Below, in pieces: positions 1 to 7,114 of a DNA stretch of 10,618 bases (positions are counted from its first letter, which is position 1; the number at the start of each line of letters is the position of its first letter). The notes beneath the pieces were generated by a model. That model worked only from the letters and a program-made list of their open reading frames with translations, was not told the origin of the DNA and did no database searches. Source of the stretch: CAZFPT01 sp046541875 (GTDB taxonomy: Bacteria; Planctomycetota; Phycisphaerae; SM23-33); assembly GCA_046541875.1 (NCBI GenBank), contig JBKHCL010000104.1:1-10618 (forward strand), in the 5' to 3' direction. Position numbers and translations under genes: made by a program.

Positions 1-75
1 TGGGGGGGAGGGCGTGTCCCCGTCGTGAGGAATCTCCTCGATGGTGGGGCGTTTTCGCTTGTTGCGTCGGCTCAT
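1..75 (-). CDS. Possible N-terminus of a gene running off the left edge
   Basis: An ATG at 73-75 on the minus strand opens 25 in-frame codons that reach the window edge without a stop. The peptide begins MSRRNKRKRPTIEEIP and continues HDGDTPSPP: a polybasic start, then an acidic and proline-rich stretch, as in many real cytoplasmic or DNA/RNA-associated N-termini. It lies 108 bases downstream of the corrinoid gene on the same strand, so it could belong to the same transcription unit. No convincing Shine-Dalgarno sequence precedes it. A run of seven G on the plus strand (2-8) lies in the last codons seen, so a sequencing slip there would change the frame. The function cannot be judged from 25 residues. 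Confidence 0.4.
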   Translation of the reverse strand, partial: MSRRNKRKRPTIEEIPHDGDTPSPP

Positions 76-124
76 GGGTCGTGTATCACTCGGGTCCGGG
101 AATAACAGCGCCCGCGGCCGAGAT

Positions 125-142
125 GGACGGGCGGGTCCGTCC
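125..142 (-). terminator. Weak inverted repeat downstream of the corrinoid gene
   Basis: GGACGG and CCGTCC form a perfect 6-bp stem around a 6-base loop, about 40 bases past the corrinoid stop codon. No T-run follows on the minus strand, so this is at best a weak or factor-assisted terminator. It may simply be chance in GC-rich sequence. The rest of 76-183 holds nothing else I recognise. Confidence 0.2.
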
Positions 143-183
143 CGGCGGCGGGCGCGGGGTTCAGCGTATGATACTCGACAGAC

Positions 184-816
184 TCAGGCCGCCCCGAGCA
201 GTTGCTTGACGACCTCGACGGCCGAGGCGGCGTCGGACGCGTATCCGTCGGCGCCGATGTCGTTGGCGAAGCTCTCGGTCACCGGCGCGCCGCCGATGAT
301 GGTCTTGGTCTCGATGCCCGAAGCCTTCAGGGCGGCGACGACGTCCTTCATCTGCGGCATGGTGGTGGTCAGCAGGGCGCTCATGGCGCAGACCTTTGCA
401 CCCTCAGCCTGGCAGACCTCGACGAACTTCTCAGGGGCCACGTCCGTGCCCGCGTCGACCACCTTGAGCCCGCCGCCGGTAAGCATCATGGCCACGAGGT
501 TCTTGCCGATATCATGCAGGTCGCCCTTGACCGTACCGATCACCACGGTTCCGATGGGTTCGACGCCGGCCTTGGTCAGCTCAGGCTGGAGGACTTCCAT
601 GGAGGACTTCATCGCCCGGGCGGCAATGAGCACCTCGGGGACGTAGATTTCATTGGCCTTGAACCGCTTTCCGACGACCTCCATCCCGGCGATGAGTCCG
701 TTTTCGAGGATCTCACGGGGCGGAGTGCCTTCGTCGATGGCGGCCTGGGTGAGTTCGACGACGGTGTCTCGGTCGCCTTTGATCAGTGCGTCGGCCAAGG
801 CCTGCATATCAGCCAT
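184..816 (-). CDS. Methyltransferase corrinoid protein (MtaC/MtbC/MttC type)
   Basis: This 210-residue protein carries a corrinoid cofactor that shuttles a methyl group between a substrate-specific methyltransferase and an acceptor methyltransferase in the cytoplasm. Residues 1-85 match the helical cap domain of the family (ILENGLIAGMEVVGKRF, then YVPEVLIAARAM). Residues 88-210 form a Rossmann-like B12-binding domain. The cobalt-ligand motif DLHDIGKN is present at 99-106, with His101 as the expected lower ligand; SALLTTTM (146-153) and GGAPVT (175-180) complete the cofactor pocket. The length is normal for the family. An upstream in-frame ATG at 886-888 would add 24 Arg-rich residues unlike the family, whereas the chosen ATG has GGAG ten bases upstream. 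The fold is confident but the methyl donor (methanol, methylamine, methoxylated compound or other) cannot be read from it. No methyltransferase or reactivase gene is visible nearby. Confidence 0.93.
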   Translation of the reverse strand: MADMQALADALIKGDRDTVVELTQAAIDEGTPPREILENGLIAGMEVVGKRFKANEIYVPEVLIAARAMKSSMEVLQPELTKAGVEPIGTVVIGTVKGDLHDIGKNLVAMMLTGGGLKVVDAGTDVAPEKFVEVCQAEGAKVCAMSALLTTTMPQMKDVVAALKASGIETKTIIGGAPVTESFANDIGADGYASDAASAVEVVKQLLGAA

Positions 817-870
817 GGGTGTTGTACTCCGTTTCTTGCTGCGGGTATAGGGTCGCCCTCGCCGGTGTTC

Positions 871-896
871 GGCGCCACGAGGCGCCACGAGGCGCC
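871..896. repeat. Short 10-bp tandem repeat with three GGCGCC palindromes
   Basis: The decamer GGCGCCACGA occurs twice and is followed by a third GGCGCC, so the palindromic hexamer starts at 871, 881 and 891, exactly one helical turn apart. Read on the minus strand, GGCGCC-TCGT-GGCGCC can form a 6-bp hairpin. The repeat lies in the 102-base gap between the TPR-like and corrinoid genes. It could be a weak terminator or attenuator, a protein-binding site, or simple slippage. A perfect 12-bp palindrome, GGCCGATCGGCC (905-916), sits beside it, just after the TPR-like stop codon. No T-run follows either structure. Confidence 0.5.
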
Positions 897-918
897 CGGT
901 GGCGGGCCGATCGGCCGG

Positions 919-2055
919 CTAGTCGGCGTTGTTGGCGTCCGTCTCGACCGGGGCAATCGGCGAGATGGGCGATACAGCGTTGGCGTCCACGTCGTTGGCG
1001 TCCGGTTCGGGCTGACTTTCCGGCAGGGTCGGGTCCAGCGACAGGTCGGTCATCGGCTCGATGTCGATCCGGGCCTTGGGGAACTCCTTGCGGAAGGCGG
1101 CCTGGTCGGCCTTGGCCTGGTCGACGGTCTTGAGCTGGACCGACGAGATCTTCCATTCCTCGCCCTTCTTCATCAAGTGGATCACCAGCGGCTTGAGCGA
1201 GTCGTCCTCGCCCCGCACCGGGCGGGTAAGCACAAAAGCACTGGTCTCGGCGACGTCGGAGCTCAGGATGCCCGGGGCTTCACCGTCGGGCAGGTTACGG
1301 ATCAGCTCTGCCGCCTCCCCAGCGGCGCCGTTCTTCGTGAACATCGCCGCGAGCGTCTCGTCCTGACCGGCGTCGACGGCACGGAAGAACTCGCGGGTCG
1401 CGTTGATCGGGCCCATCGGCAGCGCGTTGACCGGGGTGACGTCCGAGAGATAGACCGGCTCCTTAAGGCCGGCCAGGTCGTTGAGCCCCCCCTGTGCCAG
1501 CAGAAGCACGGGGTTGCCCGACAGCTGGGGCATGTTGGCGACCTTCTCGTAGTATTCCCGGGCCTGGGTCCAGTCTTCCCGGCCTTCGGCTTCCTTGGCC
1601 AGCCCGTAGTAGGCCCCGGCCACCATGTCCGGCAGTTGGGCGAAGTCTTTGATGACGCGATTGAATTGCAGCACCGCCCGCTCGCCGGCCTGGACGGCCT
1701 CCATCGGCTGGGGCAAGGTGGTCGCCTGGAGCAGGTAGATGTTGCCCATCCGCAGAATCGCCGCAGCGGCGATGCTCCGGTTGTCGGCCTCGCTGAGTTC
1801 CTGGAGGTTCCGGATCTGCTCGGCCTGGGTGAGCTCGGGGCTGGGGAAGACCACCGCCTGGGTGAACTGCCCCTGGATGGCTGCGTTGGCCTGGCGTGCG
1901 TTGTACACCCAATACCACCCGGCGATCACGAGTCCGATCACCAGGATGACGATCCAGATCACGCGGGAGGCATTCCTGCGGAACCATCGGACCATCTCGT
2001 GAAGTTCCTGGTCCAGTTCGTTCTGCTGCAGTTCGTGACGTCGTTCTGATTTCAT
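919..2055 (-). CDS. Membrane-anchored TPR-like protein
   Basis: This 378-residue protein has a charged cytoplasmic N-terminus (MKSERRHELQQNELDQEL), one strong membrane helix at about 31-51 and a large part predicted outside the cytoplasm. Residues about 93-175 are helical and TPR-like (AAAAILRMGNIYLLQ, then YYGLAKEAEGREDWTQAREYYEKVA), resembling the YfgM-like arrangement of an N-terminal anchor followed by a TPR domain. Residues about 215-315 (REFFRAVDAGQDETLAAMF, ending KKGEEWKISSVQL) look like an NTF2/SnoaL-like or DUF4878-like fold; that call is tentative. The tail after 340 is low-complexity Asp/Asn/Pro. By analogy it may scaffold or chaperone envelope proteins, but no partner is evident. 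It starts 13 bases after the lipoprotein gene, so they are probably cotranscribed. The ribosome site is weak, consistent with coupling to the gene upstream. Confidence 0.85.
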   Translation of the reverse strand: MKSERRHELQQNELDQELHEMVRWFRRNASRVIWIVILVIGLVIAGWYWVYNARQANAAIQGQFTQAVVFPSPELTQAEQIRNLQELSEADNRSIAAAAILRMGNIYLLQATTLPQPMEAVQAGERAVLQFNRVIKDFAQLPDMVAGAYYGLAKEAEGREDWTQAREYYEKVANMPQLSGNPVLLLAQGGLNDLAGLKEPVYLSDVTPVNALPMGPINATREFFRAVDAGQDETLAAMFTKNGAAGEAAELIRNLPDGEAPGILSSDVAETSAFVLTRPVRGEDDSLKPLVIHLMKKGEEWKISSVQLKTVDQAKADQAAFRKEFPKARIDIEPMTDLSLDPTLPESQPEPDANDVDANAVSPISPIAPVETDANNAD

Positions 2056-2068
2056 AATGGCCTGTCTG

Positions 2069-2569
2069 CTACCTTGAATGCGTGTTCCTCGCGCTGCCGG
2101 TCGAGGGGATCTTCCCGGACGAACTCAGCAGCACCTTGATCTCCAGCCGGTTGCCCCAGCCGCTTTCGCTGATCACCACGTCGCAGCGTTCGTTGCCCTT
2201 GTCGAAGTCCAGGATGATATCACCCTGGGCGAAGACATCCCGCACCAGTTCCCACCGGTTGATGGGCATCTGCGTGCGGTAGAACCGTGCCACGACGAAC
2301 TTGTCGGCCGACCCTTTATATACATGATCGACCAGGCGGATCGAGCCCATCGTCCAATGTCGCGACCGCCCCTCGTCCAGGTCGAACCCGAACGGAACCG
2401 GCAGGTCGGCGATCGGCGGATGGGCCTTGGCGAACAAGGCTCCGCTGCCGGACGAACCGTTCTTCGAGCCGTTTTTCGACGTGTCCGAAGAGGACGAATT
2501 CGTCTGGTTGCAGCCGACCAGCAACGCCGCGCCCACCATCAGCCATGCTATCCGTCCCATGTGTCTCAT
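2069..2569 (-). CDS. Hypothetical lipoprotein
   Basis: The 166-residue product begins MRHMGRIAWLMVGAALLVGC, a lipoprotein signal peptide with lipobox LVGC and the modifiable Cys at 20. A Ser/Asn/Gly linker (21-44) follows, then a compact domain of about 100 residues (about 52-150) containing ADLPVPFGFDLDEG, ARFYRTQMPINRWELV and GNRLEIKVLL. Residue +2 is Asn rather than Asp, which under the E. coli sorting rule would favour the outer membrane. The domain is not one I can name. This start was chosen because GGGAGGT lies four bases upstream and the signal peptide begins there; an in-frame ATG 36 codons upstream would bury the signal. It heads the minus-strand unit and precedes the TPR-like membrane protein by 13 bases, suggesting a shared envelope role. 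Confidence 0.85.
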   Translation of the reverse strand: MRHMGRIAWLMVGAALLVGCNQTNSSSSDTSKNGSKNGSSGSGALFAKAHPPIADLPVPFGFDLDEGRSRHWTMGSIRLVDHVYKGSADKFVVARFYRTQMPINRWELVRDVFAQGDIILDFDKGNERCDVVISESGWGNRLEIKVLLSSSGKIPSTGSARNTHSR

Positions 2570-2891
2570 GGCGACCTCCCTGCCGCAATGCGTCCTGACC
2601 CGCCGACCGGTGAAAGCACACGCCGCCACCGCCGGCTGGGAAGGCTTCAGGGTCCCGCATCCCGCGGACTTTGTCAAGGGGCTTTACCACCGTCGCCAAC
2701 CCCGAATAGAATTGTCCGGACACAACCGAGTGACCGGTCTGAAGACCCTATCGACCTGCAGCGGGCCAGATCATCACCTCATCTCCCTGCCGAGGGACCG
2801 TCGCCTGCCGGGCGGAAAGACTGCTTGCTTTCGATTCCATGAATCGCCGATATAATCAGTTGCACGCCCCTCTTCAATGACAGGACGCCAA
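2570..2891. other. Divergent intergenic region, 322 bases
   Basis: This region separates the lipoprotein unit (minus) from the glycogen debranching unit (plus). The right end holds a clear plus-strand -10 box. On the minus strand there is an exact TTGACA at 2672-2677, about 103 bases upstream of the lipoprotein ATG. The hexamer 17 bases downstream of it (GACCCT) is a poor -10, so the promoter for the left unit is not established. I find no tRNA, riboswitch-like fold or credible small ORF here. Confidence 0.6.
2829..2856 (+). promoter_or_regulatory. Sigma70-like promoter for the debranching enzyme unit
   Basis: An exact TATAAT lies at 2851-2856, AT-rich against the surrounding sequence. The best -35 at a usual distance is TTTCGA (2829-2834, 16-base spacer), only a partial match. 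Transcription would begin near 2863, giving a leader of about 29 bases before the ATG at 2892. Confidence 0.6.
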
Positions 2892-4901
2892 ATGACCGAC
2901 CAACCCGATCGCTCAACGCCCACCTCGGTGATTCCCATCGACACCAGCGAGCCCGAGCCGATGCTCTCGCGCGAATGGCTGATCAGCAACGACATCGGCG
3001 CCTACGCGTCGAGCACGGTCATCGGCTGTCCCACCCGCCGCTATCACGGTCTGCTGGTGGCGAGCACCCATCCGCCGGTCGGACGGTTCGTCACGCTGGC
3101 CAACGTCATGGAGCAGTTCCAGTGCAAAGAGCATCGCCTGGAGCTGTCCACCAACGAGTTCGAGGGAACCTTCGCTCCCAACGGCGTCGGACATCTGCGG
3201 GAGTTCCGTCAGGACGCCGTCGTCACGATGGTCTACGACGTCGGCGGCGGGACGCTCACGCGCGAGCTGATCCTGCACGATACGGAAAATACCGTCGCCC
3301 TGCGCTACACCCTCCGCGGAACCAGCGGTACGCTCTACGCCTTCCCGTTCATCGCCCTGCGGGACTTCCATCATCTGCGCACCATGCAAGAACCCACCGA
3401 CCTGACCTTCCAGCACACCGACTACGGGGTGGCTGTCTCCGAGCCGAGCAACCCCCACAGCCCGTCGGTCTACCTGGCCGGCGGGTCGGTCTTCCGCGTG
3501 CAGCCGGACTGGTGGAAACGCTTCCGCTACCGCGCCGACCTCCGGCGAGGCCAGGACGGCCACGAGGACCTCTACACCCCGGGATGCTTCCACGTGGAAA
3601 TGACCGACGGGGACGTCTGGCAGCTCACCGCGGGCATCGAGGAGAACCCCACGCTGAAGTTCGACGCCGTCCAGGCGCGTCGCGCCCAGCGTCTCACCGA
3701 ATTGGCCGACGCCATGGGCGACGCCGACCAGCCCACCCGTCGCCTGGCAGCCGCCACGGACAGCTACGTCGTCCGGCGGACCTTCTCCGAGGCAGGCAGC
3801 GAACCCAGCGAGACCATTCTCGCCGGATTCCACTGGTTTGCCGACTGGGGGCGCGACGCGTTCATCGCCCTGCCCGGGCTGCTGCTGGAAACCGGTCGAT
3901 ACGACGAAGCCCGCAACGTCATGCGAACCTTCGCCTCGCACATCCACGCGGGCATGGTGCCCAACCGCTTTGACGATTACACCCCCACCGCACACTACAA
4001 CAGCATCGACGCGTCCCTGTGGTTCGCCCTGGCCGCCGAGCGGTACATGCAGGCCACCGACGACCGGGACTTCTGGGACTCGACGCTCGCCTCGGCGTTG
4101 CACGCGATCGTGTCGGCCTATCACGAAGGAACGGAGTTCGGCATCCACGCCGACGAGGACGGGCTGATCGTCGGCGGCTCACCGGAGACCCAACTGACCT
4201 GGATGGACGCCAAACTCGGCGACCAGGCCGTCACGCCGCGCCACGGAAAATGCGTGGAGGTCAACGCGTTGTGGCACAGCCTGCTGCGGACCGTCGCCCA
4301 GCGCAGCGGCGACCCGGACCTCGCCGAGACCTGCGCCCGACGGGCCGGGATCGTGGCAGAGAGCTTCCGCGAGGCGTTCTGGCATGGCGAGTACAAGTGT
4401 CTTTACGACGTCATCACCCACGGCACACCGGACGGCTCGCTTCGGCCGAACCAGATCCTCGCCGTCGCCGTCCCGCACAGCCCCCTCACCGACGACCAGC
4501 AGAAATCCGTCGTCGACGCCGTCACCACACACCTGCTGACCCCGATGGGTCTGCGTACGCTCCACCAGCGCGACCCGCGCTACCGCGGGCGATACGGAAA
4601 CTCCTGGGAATCGCGCGACCGGGCCTACCACCAGGGAACCGTCTGGGCCTGGCTGATCGGCCCGTTCATCGAGGCGTACCTGAGGGTCCATCGCGGGCAG
4701 GCAGCCCTCCGCCAGGCGTCGGCTTGGCTGAGCGGATTCGACGAACACCTCGACCGCGCAGGCATCGGCCACATCAGCGAGATCTTCGACGGCGACGCGC
4801 CCCACGAGCCTCGCGGGTGCATCGCCCAGGCGTGGTCGGTCGCGGAGGTGCTCCGGGCCAAACGACTGGTCGCCCGGGCGATGGAGGCACAGAAGCAATG
4901 A
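2892..4901 (+). CDS. Glycogen debranching enzyme, amylo-alpha-1,6-glucosidase (GH133 type)
   Basis: This cytoplasmic enzyme of 669 residues is predicted to hydrolyse alpha-1,6 branch glucose in glycogen or limit dextrins. Residues about 27-255 match the archaeal/bacterial-type GDE N-terminal domain (NDIGAYASSTV 33-43, PTRRYHGLLVA 47-57). Residues about 285-660 match the GDE C-terminal (alpha/alpha)6 domain: WFADWGRDAFIALPG (315-329), TWMDAK (436-441), HQGTVWAWLIGP (580-591) and AQAWSVAEVLR (645-655). Asp439 in TWMDA and Glu630 in HISEIFDG are the likely acid and base by comparison with eukaryotic debranching enzymes; that assignment is inferred. There is no GH13 transferase module, so another enzyme must shorten the branches. 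Length is normal for the family. ATG 2892 is preferred over 2877 because AGGA lies six bases upstream. The stop overlaps the next gene's start as ATGA. Confidence 0.95.
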   Translation: MTDQPDRSTPTSVIPIDTSEPEPMLSREWLISNDIGAYASSTVIGCPTRRYHGLLVASTHPPVGRFVTLANVMEQFQCKEHRLELSTNEFEGTFAPNGVGHLREFRQDAVVTMVYDVGGGTLTRELILHDTENTVALRYTLRGTSGTLYAFPFIALRDFHHLRTMQEPTDLTFQHTDYGVAVSEPSNPHSPSVYLAGGSVFRVQPDWWKRFRYRADLRRGQDGHEDLYTPGCFHVEMTDGDVWQLTAGIEENPTLKFDAVQARRAQRLTELADAMGDADQPTRRLAAATDSYVVRRTFSEAGSEPSETILAGFHWFADWGRDAFIALPGLLLETGRYDEARNVMRTFASHIHAGMVPNRFDDYTPTAHYNSIDASLWFALAAERYMQATDDRDFWDSTLASALHAIVSAYHEGTEFGIHADEDGLIVGGSPETQLTWMDAKLGDQAVTPRHGKCVEVNALWHSLLRTVAQRSGDPDLAETCARRAGIVAESFREAFWHGEYKCLYDVITHGTPDGSLRPNQILAVAVPHSPLTDDQQKSVVDAVTTHLLTPMGLRTLHQRDPRYRGRYGNSWESRDRAYHQGTVWAWLIGPFIEAYLRVHRGQAALRQASAWLSGFDEHLDRAGIGHISEIFDGDAPHEPRGCIAQAWSVAEVLRAKRLVARAMEAQKQ

Positions 4902-5749
4902 GTCTCTCGCGCCGGTTGCTGGTCGTGGTGGGAATTCTCACGCTGCTGGGCGTGTCGGTGCAGGCCGCCCAGCCGCCTCGGGCCCGACTCGCGCCGGCGG
5001 AGGGAGGCACCCCGGATGCGAACCGCCTTCAGCCGGCGAGGCTGGCGGTTGAAAACACCACCGACCACGCCGTCGAACACGTCGCCCTGCGATGGGATCG
5101 CGGCGGACCGACGTTCGTGTTCCCCCTGGCGATTGCCCCCGGCCAAAGTGCCCGACGCGAGGTTCTGCTGCCCGCCTCTGCCGGCGAGCAGACCTGGGAC
5201 GTGCAACTGCGGGGGCAGGCCGACTCGACCGTGGCAACCACGGCCGCCCGCATCCGCTGGCCGATCGATCGCGTGGACCCCGCTGCCCTGGTCTCGCCGG
5301 GGGTGTACCGCCGCTTCCAGGCAGACCTGCCGCGCTGGGACCCCCGCATACGGATGAATCTCATCGGGCTGGCGACTGTGACAACGTTGGCGATGGCGGC
5401 GCTGGCGTGGATGCACCGCTCGACGGGGCAACTGATCGGCCTGGCTGGGGTGATCGTGGCGGCGACGGCTGTGGCGGGATGGGTCATCGCCGACGAGCCG
5501 ATCGTGCTCGAACGAACGCTGCCGGTGACGCTGTCCGCGGGCGATCCGAACCAACCCGACGGACGGGCACTGGTGCTCACCACACGACGCACCACCTCCT
5601 ACAGCCGACACGAAGGACGGTACATTCCCCTTTACCGCTCGCCGGAACACATGCTCGCCGACGAAACCACGCTCCGCATCTCCGGCGGATTCACCACCAC
5701 GCTGAGCCCGGACCGCCCCACCGTCCTGCTTATCGCCCCGGCTCGTTAG
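4898..5749 (+). CDS. Exported membrane protein of unknown function
   Basis: The product has 283 residues. A signal peptide (1 to about 24, SRRLLVVVGILTLLGVSVQA) is followed by a domain of about 120 residues that is rich in beta-strand-like stretches (VENTTDHAVEHVALRW, FVFPLAIAPGQSARREVLLP), resembling an Ig-like or transglutaminase-associated fold without clear identity. Two membrane helices lie at about 153-171 and 178-197, joined by a very short loop, and a C-terminal domain of about 85 residues ends with LLIAPAR. No catalytic motif is visible. The ATG overlaps the debranching enzyme stop (ATGA), and GGAGG lies ten bases upstream, so translation is probably coupled. Its last 20 bases overlap the end of the opposite-strand gene. 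The operon position suggests, but does not prove, a link with glycogen metabolism. Confidence 0.8.
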   Translation: MSLSRRLLVVVGILTLLGVSVQAAQPPRARLAPAEGGTPDANRLQPARLAVENTTDHAVEHVALRWDRGGPTFVFPLAIAPGQSARREVLLPASAGEQTWDVQLRGQADSTVATTAARIRWPIDRVDPAALVSPGVYRRFQADLPRWDPRIRMNLIGLATVTTLAMAALAWMHRSTGQLIGLAGVIVAATAVAGWVIADEPIVLERTLPVTLSAGDPNQPDGRALVLTTRRTTSYSRHEGRYIPLYRSPEHMLADETTLRISGGFTTTLSPDRPTVLLIAPAR

Positions 5750-6113
5750 GTTCTCCGTAGCCGGGGGATTCGCCCTCCTCCTCGTCGTCGCTTACCTCCA
5801 TCCGCTCGCCCGAGAGTTTCCAGACGTCCACGTGCGGGCCCTGCTCGCGCAAACCGGTGCGCGCCTGCAGCCCGGCCGACAACCAGCGAACCATGACCCA
5901 CACCAGCAACACAAGCACCACCGCCAGCCCCGCCAGCGACGCCCACGCCAGTCGGCTGTAGACCAGGCGGTCGCCCGGCGGGGACGATTCGGCGAGGCGT
6001 TGGGCGAAGAACACCCCGCCGGTCAGGGCTGCTCCGATCGCCACCAGTACCAGCGTGGCGATGGCGTAGCCGATCCGGCGGGATGCGGAGGGAATTATTG
6101 GCCGCTTTTCCAT
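5730..6113 (-). CDS. Small two-helix membrane protein
   Basis: The product has 127 residues with two strong membrane helices at about 13-37 (IGYAIATLVLVAIGAALTGG) and 56-78 (WASLAGLAVVLVLLVWVMV), separated by a short polar loop. The C-terminal half is soluble and ends in an acidic stretch (SDDEEEGE) followed by a Gly/Pro-rich tail. I do not recognise a family. The ATG lies inside the end of the dnaJ-like gene (19-base overlap) in another frame, and there is no strong ribosome site, so it is probably translated by coupling. Its stop lies within the last codons of the convergent plus-strand gene. The hydrophobic pattern and the coupled position support a real gene, but its role is unknown. Confidence 0.72.
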   Translation of the reverse strand: MEKRPIIPSASRRIGYAIATLVLVAIGAALTGGVFFAQRLAESSPPGDRLVYSRLAWASLAGLAVVLVLLVWVMVRWLSAGLQARTGLREQGPHVDVWKLSGERMEVSDDEEEGESPGYGEPNEPGR

Positions 6114-7108
6114 GGGGCGTCCGATCGGGGATCGTGCTGGGTGACTTCGCTGAACTTCTCGATGAGCTCCCTGCCTTCCTCGCTGAGGTCGCCGGGCGGG
6201 ACGATCTTGATGGCGATGTACTGGTCGCCCTTGCCGCCGTCGCGTCCTTCCACGCCCTGGCCTCGCAGGCGAAGCTTCCTCCCGCTGGGGGTGCCCGGGG
6301 GAATGGTGACCGTCGTCAGCCCGTCCAGTGTGGGCACGTCCACCTTCCCGCCCAGTACCGCCTCGCCGACGCTGATGGGCACGTCGACGTGGATGTCGTT
6401 GCCCTCCCGCCGGAAGAACGGGTGCTGTCGAACGTGGCAGACGATGTACAGGTCGCCCTGGCCGCCGGGCCCGGCCTGCCCTTTGCCCTTGACGCGGATC
6501 TTCTGGCCGTCCTTCACGCCCGGGGGAATCTTGATGTCGATCGTCTCGGACCCCTCGGTTCCGCCCGGTCCCTGGGCAATCTTGAGCGTTTTGGTGGTTC
6601 CGTGGATCGCCTCGACGAAGTGCAGTTGCAGGTCGTGCTGAACGTCCTGCCCCTTGGCGGCGCGTCGGGGTCGACGTCGCGTGCGCGTCCCGGCTGCTTG
6701 GCCCCCCCCGCCGCCGCGCAGGGCGTCCATGATCTCTTCGAGACTCATCCGCATAAATCCGCTGCCCGCGCGCCCCCTGCCTCCGGCGCCGCGCGGACCG
6801 CCCCCGCCGAAGAAATCTTCGAAGTTCACGGTCTGACCACCGTTGGACCAGCCGGTGCTCTGGGCACCGGCCCCGCCGAACCCGCCGCCCGGGCCGGCAT
6901 GGCCGAACTGGTCGTACATCTTCCGCTTCTCCGGGTCGGAGAGCACTTCGTACGCCTCGGTGGCCTGCTTGAACTTCTGCTCCGAGCCACCTTCCTTGTT
7001 CACGTCCGGGTGATACTGCCTGGCCAACTTGCGGTAGGCGGACTTGATCTCGCTGTCCGAAGCCGAGCGCGAAACGCCCAGCACGTCGTAGTAATCCTTC
7101 TTTTCCAT
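6095..7108 (-). CDS. DnaJ/CbpA-type J-domain co-chaperone without zinc finger
   Basis: This 337-residue cytoplasmic J-protein would stimulate the ATPase of a DnaK/Hsp70 and deliver clients to it. The J domain covers residues 5-68 (DYYDVLGVSRSASDSEIKSA) with the essential HPD at 33-35. A Gly/Phe-rich region (71-118) contains NFEDFFGGGG and is followed by a short helix MSLEEIMDALRGG (121-133) and a basic linker TRTRRRPRRAAKG. The two C-terminal beta domains occupy about 152-235 and 236-312 (KGQDVQHDLQLHFVEAIHG; IPPGVKDGQKIRVKGKG; HPFFRREGNDIHVDVPISVG). The CxxCxGxG zinc repeats of classical DnaJ are absent, making this a class B, CbpA-like protein. No dnaK or grpE is nearby, so it may be a secondary J-protein. 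A run of eight G in the coding strand (6702-6709 in window coordinates) encodes part of a glycine linker. Confidence 0.95.
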   Translation of the reverse strand: MEKKDYYDVLGVSRSASDSEIKSAYRKLARQYHPDVNKEGGSEQKFKQATEAYEVLSDPEKRKMYDQFGHAGPGGGFGGAGAQSTGWSNGGQTVNFEDFFGGGGPRGAGGRGRAGSGFMRMSLEEIMDALRGGGGGQAAGTRTRRRPRRAAKGQDVQHDLQLHFVEAIHGTTKTLKIAQGPGGTEGSETIDIKIPPGVKDGQKIRVKGKGQAGPGGQGDLYIVCHVRQHPFFRREGNDIHVDVPISVGEAVLGGKVDVPTLDGLTTVTIPPGTPSGRKLRLRGQGVEGRDGGKGDQYIAIKIVPPGDLSEEGRELIEKFSEVTQHDPRSDAPWKSGQ

Positions 7109-7114
7109 GTCCGT

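Noticed and set aside
817..918. Cobalamin riboswitch upstream of the corrinoid gene
   Set aside because: The gap is only 102 bases and shows no B12-box-like motif. Palindromic repeats take up much of it.
1486..1492. Run of seven C inside the TPR-like gene as a programmed frameshift site
   Set aside because: The frame is open and coherent on both sides, and no shifted product would be sensible. The same applies to the run of eight C at 6702-6709 in the dnaJ-like gene, which encodes glycines.
202..2049. A 615-codon plus-strand open frame across the corrinoid and TPR-like genes
   Set aside because: It is antisense to two well-supported genes and spans their intergenic gap. Its composition is that of a GC-rich shadow frame.
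2655..2677. Exact TTGACA on the minus strand as the -35 of a lipoprotein promoter
   Set aside because: The hexamer at 17 bases spacing is GACCCT, a poor -10, and no better box lies at 16 or 18 bases. It is recorded only as a loose candidate.
2913..4148. A 411-codon minus-strand open frame inside the debranching enzyme gene
   Set aside because: It is antisense to a gene with strong GDE motifs and shows no family signature of its own.
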